Assembly: GCA_004380135.1 (NCBI GenBank) | Contig: QXCR01000010.1 | Span: 62,001-126,000, forward strand | Reading direction: 5' to 3' | DNA length: 64,000 bases | Source of the DNA: Stemphylium vesicarium | Taxonomy: Eukaryota; Ascomycota; Dothideomycetes; Pleosporales; Pleosporaceae | Shown here: one piece after another, positions 54,735 to 64,000 of the stretch | Numbering within the stretch: position 1 is the first letter of the stretch | Layout of the letters: each line of letters begins with the position of its first letter | Position numbers and translations under genes: made by a program | The notes under the pieces: model-generated | What the model saw: only the letters and a program-made list of their open reading frames with translations | Database searches by the model: none | What the model was told of the DNA's origin: nothing

Positions 54735-57576
54735 ATGACAGTGAGCACGAGCCGGGATCCCGAGGTCCCTCTTTTGCAGCCACCAAGCCTCCAAGCCTCA
54801 AAATCGTCCACTCCAGGAGTTAATGGAAACAATCTATCAAACCAAACTTGTGCTACAAGTACAACCCGCTCCACAGAGACACAAAAGCTACAGCCAGACA
54901 CCATTTCGGATAAAGCGACTGCAGCATTTATTCGACGCACGCTGTGTTCCCACAATGTGCTACTTGGAAACGGCGAGAAAGGGCGCAGTACACCGCGACC
55001 AATTGAGGACGTGCTACCACCTTTGACTAGCTCAAATGCAGTCGATCTTCAGCTATACGGTATCATCTCTGTGATCATCAAAGAGTTTGTCCAGACATGG
55101 TACTCGAAGATTACTCCGGATCAAGTATTTGTCAATGAAGTGATTCAAATCATCGCTCACTGTACCCGAGGCCTTGAGCAGCGCTTAAGGAAGGTCGATT
55201 TGGAATCACTGTTGATAGACGAGATCCCTGACTTACTTCAAGCCCATCTCAGTTGTAGGTGATTCCGATCCTAGGGCATTGCATGAAGTGTGTCTAATGA
55301 TTCTCTGGTCAGCCTTTCACATAGCGAAGCGTCAAGCCGCCTCATTTAGTTCGCTAGTATCGGATCCTCGTACGATTTATCATACGCTCCACCCGCACCC
55401 TGCATTGTCTCCTGTCCCGACCGATGATGTGCCAGCATCAGTGCTTGAGCAGCGGGAGAGCGAGTCCGCGTGGCGCCAACTGCTCGTCCACGGTGTGTTA
55501 GCTTTGTTGCTGCCCACCGAAGACTTGGAGAATGGGTGCCTTCGCGCCCTGGTTGCTGAGATCTTTGCGGAGATGATCCTTGGAAACGGCATTAGCGGAA
55601 AGGCCTGTGAAGGCTGGGTGCTATGGGAAGGCATCACAAGAATAGCTGAGGTGCTACAGACCGATGCTACTAAAGAGAAGGGCCCCCAATCAGAGGACGT
55701 CAGTGCAGATCAGTCATTGACCCGTCTAGAACGCTACGGCCTTTTGTCGCATGAAGGGGCGGGTGCCAGATCGAAAGAACTACTGGATGCTGGACAGGAG
55801 CGTTATGAGCGACCGGCCTCATACACGGCAGAACTATTCTGGACCGTCATTCAATATGCAGTCATGGCGTTTACTGCGGTGCGCGCGGTGATCTTGTGTC
55901 TTGCGACATCATCTTCCCTTCCGTCAAGATCTGCCACGAGCGAACAGTCATCTGTCGAAGCACTCCACCAATCGCAAATGCCTCAAACTGACCCTACGGC
56001 GTCGAGGCGCCCGTTGGAAGCCAAACGGCCTCTAGTAAGCATGGCCTTGTGGAGCTGCGCAGCACAGATTGTCGACTTGGATGTCCGCATGCCTTGGCTG
56101 TTGGGCATCTTCTCAATGCTCCATCACGGAACGTTGGTCGGCCCAGGCAGGGTGGGTGAAACTAATGGTGTATTGGACAGGTAAGCAACGATAATATCTT
56201 CTTCTTGATGTCCATCCCATGGTTGGCCAGCCTCTGGAACTTTGTGGGTCCGTGCGACGCGGGCTGAGATAGCTCCGCATACGATTTCGGTCACTTGACT
56301 TCGCTTCAGCGAATGCGACGGCCCGCAGACTCACACACCGGAATATCCCTGACGTGGCGCATCGTCTTATGCAAGCCTCGGCACCCGTTCCGGGCGGCAA
56401 CTCGACACGTTTCGGACATGGGGACTTGGCACACTTAGCCCTCGCTCTTGTCAAACACCACAAACGAACGCACGATGCTCGCAACTAGACGACGCCAATC
56501 TTATAGCGCAACTTCACGTCAGCGTACAGGACACAACGGAAGCTCTTCAGGGTATTGCGCACCCTGTGCTACCTTATCACGATCCTAGCTTCCTAGGCAA
56601 GGCCGCTTACGCGCCGGTTGATCTGCCCTCACCGTCCGTCCATCTCGGGACTGGCCGTACTGAGTTCAAGATACGGCATTGGCCAAAGATCCCGGCCATA
56701 CCACCATGAGAGCTGCCAGCTGATGACGCCTCATTATTCGGGCTTGTACAGTTTAGCGTCCTGCGACATCGCTGCCGTCATATTGTCGTATTGACGATCC
56801 TGGCAAGCATGCGCTCCTCTCGCTCTGTACGGTATAGTATGTTTGATCGGTGCATTGAAACATTCGACGAATAACAAAGTACCCGAGATTTTGGGTGCGG
56901 CTTGGGTTCGTCGAAGCCTGCGACGCCATGAGTTGCGCTCTGGCATGATCAGTCAATTTCGCTTGACAAGAGCGTGCGCCTCACTTTGTGGACCACACCA
57001 ATATTCCTCTCCACTCTCGCCTGATCCATTGGCTCTGTGCACTATGGCCTCCGTCATGCCTGGCCACCAACCGACTGTCCCTCCGACTGGTTTATCCATC
57101 AAGGCTGCTTTACACGTACTCGTGCTATTTCGCACCAATTGGCTTCTTCTCACTATATCATCTGTCGGTCGCTAACCATCAGCATTTGCAGATTTCTCTC
57201 CCACACTATCCACACGAGGATTTTGAACCCCGCTTTCCTTCCCGTGGCGCTTCGCACCCTCCGCGCAACTCTCTTCCCAAATAACGCGCTTGGGCCCCCA
57301 CGTCAGATCCCTACCGACGAAGAGGCCAAGTCCATTAAGCACTGCTGTGCCGCCACACTGTTGAATCTAGTACCGCCCAAGGTAGCAGCAAGTTTCTTTG
57401 CGAGCTACGCACGGGAGGCCCAGATTCGACAAATTGAAGACGCCCTAAGCTGTCTCGATGACGCGTACCTCAACAAACACCTTGTCTTCCAAATCGTGGA
57501 ATTAGTAGTACTGCGCCTATTCCCAGAGTTGGGAGAGCGAGGCGTCAAGGATCTCCTGGAAGAGCGCATTAGCTAG
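54735..57576 (+). CDS. PXA-domain (PX-associated) protein with a 1-kb intron
   Basis: Exons 54735-55254, 55313-56180 and 57192-57576 join in frame to 590 residues. The PXA domain covers about residues 95-230 (SSNAVDLQLYGIISVIIKEFVQTWYSKIT, then VIQIIAHCTRGLEQRL and DEIPDLLQAHL). The junction after the first 58-bp intron gives AHLSSFHIAKRQAASF, a family-typical continuation. A second conserved part spans LEKRPLVSMALWSC-like sequence to GVLDR, joins across intron 2 to FLSHTIHTRILNPAF, and ends with PTDEEAKSIKHCCAATLL ... HLVFQIVELVVLRLFPELGE. PXA proteins often carry PX or sorting nexin domains; none is seen here. They are linked to endosomal membranes. Intron 2 is 1011 bp (GTAAGC ... CTAAC ... 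TTGCAG), far above the local norm. Confidence 0.88.
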
Positions 57577-57767
57577 GAACACATCAATTCTATCACGAAT
57601 TTGCAACCGACGTTGAGGATACGCTCGTCTACCGCGAGGGTCAGAGCTTTGCCGTCATTCAAGAACTCTTACCGCCAGATGCGCGAACTACTCAACACGG
57701 CCCGTCGCGCACTTATTACTGCCTGTACCGTGTCGAGAAGATCGGAACTGAAATCCTAGGTTTTTGA
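57573..57767 (+). pseudogene. Possible orphan exon or gene remnant
   Basis: An open frame of 64 codons begins right after an acceptor-like TTAG and ends at TGA. Its translation is protein-like (EFATDVEDTLVYREGQSF, then RTYYCLYRVEKIG) but has no ATG. It overlaps the PXA stop codon in another frame. It could be an exon of a decayed gene or an alternative PXA end. I do not recognise the family. Confidence 0.25.
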
Positions 57768-60700
57768 TCGCATGCATGCTCCCCCTTACAGGGCTCACTT
57801 CGTCATATGGCAGCGCTAGCGGGAACAAGACCGGAGCTATACAAAGTACTTTCATGTATTACCAACTCATCTCGCATCCGATAATGAGGTGTGGTGAGAA
57901 AGGTACACCGCTGATCCCGAAAAGAGGGGTTTCAGCCAATCAAAAAATTCACCTACGAAAATTGTTGAGGCACATGGCGTCCAGACTTCGGGCTGCCTGC
58001 ATGCCGCAGCGACCACCTGACTATTCGGGGTATTGCCGAACGGAAACTACAGAGATTGTACTACGCGATACCCCACATTGCTAGCTGCACTTGAGCTACC
58101 GTTCAGCCAAGTTACCCTCCATCACGAGTGCTGCAGAGTACATGCTTGAACGAGTAGTCACGTAGCAAGGGAACAGCAGTATGCAAGTAGCGCTTGGACA
58201 TGCTGCATGTCAGTTGCTCGGGGAGCGCGACGGTCCGTGTCAGCTAGACAATTGCGCGGGGATAAGTCGCATACAACCGGCAGCCTCTAAAGATCGATAT
58301 TGGACGACAAGCGACGAATTTGCCATAGCGTACATGTGGATAAGCATGGCTAGTTGGAATACGAGAAGACTACGTGCGTAGCTCCGTGTCGTGGTTTTAC
58401 GATGCCGGACCCGGCACGCGATCCTCAGCGACAACAAAGACGAGGTTAACTTTACTTAGATCCACCCACGGTAGGGCGCCAAACTTGAATACAGCTTCAC
58501 GTGTCGAAAGGAACTTGTCCCAGCCCCGCCTCTCCTGCATTGAAGCCCCACCACGCGACATGTACCGGATGACAACCTTGGCTCGGGACGCCGCTATGAA
58601 CCATCGCTCGCCGCGGATCGTGTTGCCGCCACCGAATTCTCTTGACTGCTCCTGGCAAACCCAACTTGTTTCAAGTTCGGATATAACTCAGCCTCATTCA
58701 GACCAAGTTTCGACTATACAATTGCAACAGCCCGTTCTGGGCGAAGCGATGGTGGGCTGTGAAGTTTAAAGTTTCGAAAGGCTACCCCGCATGCGCCTGC
58801 AGGCCTTAGCCGTCTATCTCTTATCGCTCTCGCCAGGGTTGCAGCATTGTACCTGACAACCTGTGCCTGGACAGCCCTAGTGCGGCCAAACTGTTTCAGG
58901 ATGTTCGCTTTTCGGTTGGGCAGCAGTTGCGCGGAGAGCAAAGACATTCGAGTCAGCCTGTTCTTGCGGCGTAGTTCTTTTGCATCTCGAAACTCTCATC
59001 CCTTGTCATCCTATCGAATAACGCGCGCCTTGAGGGCGCGTGCGTAGGATTCAAGTCGCCGCTTACGCCCGCTTTTCCAGACGTGGCTGTTGGTGAAGCC
59101 ACGGTTCTGAATGACTCGAGACCCTGGTATCGCCGTTGAAAGTTTAATTTCATCGGCTGTCAAGGCAGACAAGGAATCCCGCCTCGGACGCGTTCACGAA
59201 GCCGCGGGATGCGCAATGTGAAAATGTCATGATCCCGGAAGCGCTCACTACTCAGCATTTGGCAAGATGCGACATCGCCTGTTCCTGAGCGGCGCGGGAT
59301 CCAGGACATGGGTCTTTGGAACTCAACAACCCCTCTTCCCTATGATCCTAGCATGTACACTCCAGCATCCACCATGCTTTTGTGCTAACCGAGTGGTGAT
59401 CAGGGGTGGTAATAGATGTCGATGCTCCAGATACGGCCCATGTTTCAACGGCTAAAGAGCTTGGAAAGCCATTCAAAGGCGGAAGCGGGGGGGTTGACTC
59501 GGGAAACGCACAACATCACCCGTAGTTGACAATCATGCTATGCGGAACCGAAGTTTCGCCATCCTTGGTGGAGTGTTATGAGGACTCAATAGTGAGGCGT
59601 ACGGCATACTCGCTTCAGCCTCTCCAGACAAATCAAGCGGCGACAGCACTGATGGCTTGCACCCCAAGTGTCGAAGGAATTATAGTGTGCGAAATCGACA
59701 AGGTCTTAGCTTGCAGTACACCGCATGATGATATTTGGCGTCTAAGCAACTGACGATCATGATGCGCAGTCAGTCAATGCGAGTTTGTCGCACCTCATGC
59801 TCTCTCACATGATACCGAGCCGCTGCCCTGTTCGGCAGTATGGGTGGTTGTAAAACCAGTTCATGCAACCTTCCGTCACTGAAGATTGAGTAACGCTTCT
59901 GGAGTAACGGAAGGATGTGTCTGACAGGGAGTACAAGGCGGGAACGTCAACAACGAACGATGAAGTTGGACTATCTACTTCGTCAGACAGTAAGGCGAAC
60001 GCCTGTTCAGTGCTCCAACATCACACAAGGCTCTTTCCTTGTGGCTTGTCATGCCCTGCTCCGGTCCTGAAGCGTACGCACGAATCATTGACATGTCTCA
60101 CCAGACACACATGACACAATTACTGAGTGCCCTTCACTAACCGGCAAAACTAGGTTGTACGCCGACATAGTGGTCTAGAAAGTTCGTCTGCGCGCGTGCC
60201 AGATCGCTGCGTACATGTAACTCCAAGACCAGACGCTGAGCTCTGTACGGCGTACATGCTGCTTAGCCGGTCCGCAGCCCATGCTACGTTACACGGCATG
60301 GGCTGTTGGTCACGTGACAGGCAGCACGCAGGTACAGTTGACTGGATGCAGGCAATCAAGGACCATCACAATGTCGACTTTGTCCATTTCTGGTGTTTTT
60401 GCCAGCGCATTGCGCATCGCAGCATCTAGACCCCAAACGCAAAAGCGCCTAATTGAAAGCAGAGATCCCTTCTTCCGCGCAGACTATTGGCAGTTGGTGC
60501 AAAAGGAAAATACTTTCCGACACTCACAAACTAAGCTGAGGTGGAGACAAGATCAGCGATAATTGACTTTGGAGCTTTCCGCTCGTGGCACGTTAGCTAA
60601 AAGTCGCCTTAGCTTCTGGTGGCACTAAAACTATTACACACATCTCGTGCCCGCAAGCTACGCTGTTTGGCGTAGGCCCGAATACAATGTTCACGAATCC

Positions 60701-61250
60701 GAAGGCTTGCATCGCTGGCTGGGGGCCACTGCTCCCTTGCTCGTATCTCCGATTGCGATGTGCGCACGCGCTAAGCGGAGGTCCGTCGCTAGCCTTTCGG
60801 TGCGTTGCGTCAACTCGCGATCGCAGAATCGATCACATTGCTGCATAATCTAAGATTGTGCATCGCACACACGCAATCGCGCGAGCGCGCAACATTGAGT
60901 TTGAGATAAGGGCCGAAAGGGAGAGCCGGAAAAGGTAGCGTAGTGAGAAGGACAATGTACGAGGTTGTTGCCCTGGTCATCTTACGAGCATTGTAAGATC
61001 TGCCGCCTTTGGCATTAATCGGCGGCCGCTTGTTCGCAGACGATGTTATAGGACGACGTCTAAGGATGCTGTTGTTGTGCCACTAAACCAATGTACAATG
61101 ACAGCTCTCTTTTTCGTACAAGCCGTTTACAAGGCTGCTGCAGGTGTCACGGCAAATTCGTGGCTCATCGCAGGCGCCAAAGGTTACATCATGTTGTTCA
61201 ATAGTGGCCATGCGCGGCCACGACGGCATTACATGACGGCATCGGTCCGT

Positions 61251-61280
61251 ACCGCAACCGCAACCGCAACCGCAACCGCT
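61251..61280. repeat. (ACCGCA)5 hexamer repeat
   Basis: Five hexamer units in tandem, with a single-base change in the last. Confidence 0.9.
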
Positions 61281-62206
61281 GTGTCGACGGGTGAAGGGAG
61301 TAAAAGAAAAAGAAACTCATATCTTTTGCCACAGAATCCCAGAACTAAATCAAATTACAGCCCAAGCATTACCCAAAGGAAGGGATTCACCGGAAAACAC
61401 AAATAGAGATCACATACTAACCCCTGCCAATTGCGTGAGAACAAGATGCCGAAGGGATGCCGAGGGGTATTTATTTTGGCTTGCGGAGGCGACGGGTTGT
61501 GGGAACGACATTTTCATTGCTTGTTTCCCATCTCACACGCAATTCTTTCTTTTGCGTTGCAAAACCCATCTACTCTATACCACAAGGGCAAGTATATCCG
61601 CGTCTACAGCCACTGCTGCCTCACGATGCTTTTGCGGCATGTCTGCAACAGAACACGCGACATGCAACCACGCACGCCACCAAGAAAAAACGTTCCTACT
61701 AGCAGGGAGCGGAAGTAGAGAGTAGAACAAGGATAGGGGGGAGGCAAGGGGGCCAACAACTGAACCGATGAGAAGCAAAAAAGTACATTTTGTGAAGAAA
61801 AAGAAGGACAGGAAGGGAAGGAAAAACGTTACACAACGGGCTACCTGCATTAGTGAGTTATCGTCTTCCTAATCAAGTGTGATGGCAAAAAAAAGCAAAA
61901 GCTCGTAACCAGGAGAGTCGAGATCTGCTCTCTGCTGCAATCAAGTCAAAAACGTAACCTTCATGTGCGCGTGTGTGTGATTTTCGCGTGTAGACATGCG
62001 ATACACACGACAGAAAGATAGATAGACAACCGCGGATGAAAAAAAAATCTCCCCAGTCTCAGCAATCGTCATAGTCTAAGCAAGGAGATCCGCATCCAGA
62101 AAAATTCCCAATGTCAAATCCCTCCAAATCCTCCCTCTTGATCCTTCTGGTGTTGCTTGACTCGCGCGGATTGCTTCAATCCTTCCTCGCCTCGCCTCGC
62201 TACTCT

Positions 62207-62392
62207 CAATCTTTGCTCCTCATTGAAAGATTCCGCTGATCTTTCTCCCCCGCGTTGCGACTGCGCTAAGCCGTTTTACAGCGGGGAAGCAAGCAGCATA
62301 CGTACGTACCTGAGTAAATCGACAGTGGCGGGGGTGGCGTTTGAGTTGTTGCGTCGTCGGGGAACCGGGAAGGTAGCCAAGTCAGTCAGCAT
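62207..62392 (-). CDS. Possible small two-exon gene (45 residues) or exon pair of a larger gene
   Basis: A 48-bp intron-like segment (62309-62262) starts GTACGTACG and ends GCGCAG, the size and signals usual for this genome. Joining 62392-62310 to 62261-62207 gives an ATG-started frame of 45 residues (MLTDLATFPVPRRRNNS ... NLSMRSKD). Another frame of the second exon stays open for 48 codons to 62115 and is Arg/Glu/Gln-rich, but lacks a start. No family is recognised, so this may be part of a larger gene or chance. Confidence 0.25.
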
Positions 62393-63500
62393 GAGTAAAA
62401 TAACACACAGACATTTGTCTCAAAGTACGCAACTTATTCTCAGCGAGAGAGAGAGAAGGACGCGAAGACTTTGTTCTAGAACGTCTTTCAGGTGAGACAC
62501 ATCGGGAGTTCCGATAGGCAAGGAGGGAGAAATACTACGATGATCGTTGGTATTCATTTTCTTCTTCTTGCGGAGACTGGACGTGTTTGAGAGTGGCGTG
62601 TTCTGTGATATCGGCATCGTTCATTGCCAGCAATCAATATGGTTGTTGAGTTTTTGGTGCCATTTATTTTTATTTTGTTTCCTAGGTCACAGCATTGCCC
62701 ATCACGTGAGAAACCAGATGAAAAATTACAAGCATTTCCTCCTTCTCGTCTTCGCGATGATAATGGCACAGTAGTAGCAGCAGCAGCAAGCTCCTAACAC
62801 AAAAAAAGTCCAAGCTCAAAAGCTCTGCAAGGCAGCCACCTAGCCCAAAGGCGGGGAAGGAAAAAACCGCTGCCCTCCCCTTCCCTGCCCTGCCGTGTCC
62901 ACGCCGAGCCCACACCAACCAAATTCACCAAATTCACCAAATACAACGCAACGCACATGCATCAACCGACTTTACGCGTCTTGTTTTAACAGCATCTAGG
63001 ATGTAAGATGGACAGATGAATCTAGGCTCTCATGCCATATCCAGTTGTTATTCCTTTTCTGCAGTAATCGCGGAAGCTACCCGTGGAACCTACGAAAACC
63101 ACCTGTCGGCACGTCTAATTTCCGAGACTCTATGTTGTTTTTCTGTGCTGTGGGCTAGCTTCGCTCTTTCGGGATACGAATGGTGGGGAGGGGGTGGGTG
63201 TTGCGCGGTCGACATGGCCCCCAGGACAAAACAAGAGCGAGCGAGCGCACGCACACAAGCCTGCACGCACGCACGTAGCAAGGTCTAAGCGGCAAGTACC
63301 ATCTGTTCACAAGCGCGGAGGCCGGCCACGCCCCACGCCGATCAAGGTCGACAAAAGATTGCGTCAGTGCTTTTTTTCTTGTTACCCGCGCCGAGGCGAA
63401 CAGCGCAGCAGTGCCCGACTAGGGTCCGGGACAAAAAACTGACTAGCAGAAGTGAAGGGACAGAAAGACAGAGAGAGACACCAGTCGTACCAGAAGTAAT

Positions 63501-63588
<88 letters not shown>
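63501..63588. repeat. Compound (AGC)n(TAG)n microsatellite
   Basis: About 13-14 AGC triplets run straight into about 15-16 TAG triplets with no interruption. The second array may have arisen from the first by a C-to-T change that then spread by slippage. Confidence 0.95.
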
Positions 63589-64000
63589 CTGAGCATTAAT
63601 AGCATTTCAAAGCGTAAAGCAACCCTTGCGTCGAGCTGTCAGTCTTGGCAAAGGGGGCTGAGCAACTATATTGAGGGCACATATAGGGTACAACGAGGTG
63701 TACGAAACCTATTGATCCGTTTCAGACTCTGTTACTCCAACGTATGAGGGCTGCATCAGGCAGGCAAAAGATATGAAATCAAGCATGGAAAAACAAAATG
63801 GTGAAAAGAGTACAGGGTAATGGCCCGCGCGAGCGGTTACAGTCTTCTTTTGGTAAGGGGATGGAGTCGGAAATGGAGGGTTGCTGCTGCGCGCTGCCAA
63901 AGGTGGGGGGGTATAGTGGTTCGTCGAGCGATAAGGGAACAAAAAAAACACAAGATACTAAGGTAATGAAGGAATAGTGAAGAAATGGAAAAGAAATGCT

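Larger units (their letters stand above)
57577..64000. other. Gene-poor right arm
   Basis: About 6.4 kb with no firmly supported gene. It holds the orphan coding pieces at 57573-57767 and 62207-62392, a hexamer repeat at 61251-61280 and a long compound trinucleotide repeat at 63501-63588. The 61.4-63.0 kb part is purine- or pyrimidine-rich, as in untranslated or promoter DNA. I saw no tRNA, rRNA or transposase. Confidence 0.5.

Noticed and set aside
62481..62617. Minus-strand ATG frame MNTNDHRSISPSLPIG upstream of the small candidate gene
   Set aside because: No acceptor lies between it and the 62392 exon that would join them in frame, so I could not build a gene from it.
1..64000. tRNA, rRNA or CRISPR
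   Set aside because: I looked for tRNA B-box sequences (GGTTCGANNCC type) on both strands, rRNA-like blocks and regularly spaced repeats, and found none. A covariance-model search was not possible here.

Overview
The window reads as nuclear DNA of a filamentous ascomycete, most likely a dothideomycete of the order Pleosporales. This is inferred from the short GT-AG introns (often about 48 to 110 bp) with CTAAC or CTGAC branch sites, the mix of gene families, and the look of the encoded proteins; no species can be named from sequence alone. Eighteen protein-coding loci are supported. For all but one I could place exon borders that keep frame from start to stop. No rRNA, tRNA, CRISPR array or intact transposon was found.

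From 1 to 34.4 kb the window is ordinary core genome: a complex I subunit (NDUFS5 type), an FHA-forkhead regulator, a secreted GH3 beta-glucosidase, an RBR ubiquitin ligase, an Stm1/HABP4 ribosome-binding protein, a bZIP factor of the Fcr3 type, an arrestin-fold adaptor, a seed-maturation-like repeat protein with a mitochondrial presequence, the ribosome-biogenesis helicase Dbp8, a flavin-binding PNPOx-like protein, a Vid24/Gid4-family substrate receptor and one conserved-looking protein I do not recognise.

From 34.4 to 45 kb the window looks more accessory. A 5 kb stretch without a convincing gene is followed by a DUF3176 membrane protein. That gene lies between two diverged direct repeats 3.4 kb apart, its first splice junction does not keep frame, and a perfect 14-bp hairpin lies just outside the right repeat. 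A pisatin-demethylase-like cytochrome P450 follows. From 45.5 to 57.6 kb the layout is core-like again: a SET-domain methyltransferase divergent from a Bor1/SLC4 transporter, then Mediator subunit Med10 divergent from a PXA-domain protein that carries an unusual 1.0-kb intron. The last 6.4 kb is gene-poor, with microsatellites and two possible small coding remnants.

There is no operon-like system here. Shared promoters are likely for the SET/Bor1 pair and the Med10/PXA pair (260 bp between start codons). I found no clearly new biological system. The most unusual places are the repeat-flanked DUF3176 block (39.0-42.6 kb), the 1-kb intron holding protein-like stretches (56.2-57.2 kb), and the orphan coding pieces at 57.6 and 62.3 kb.
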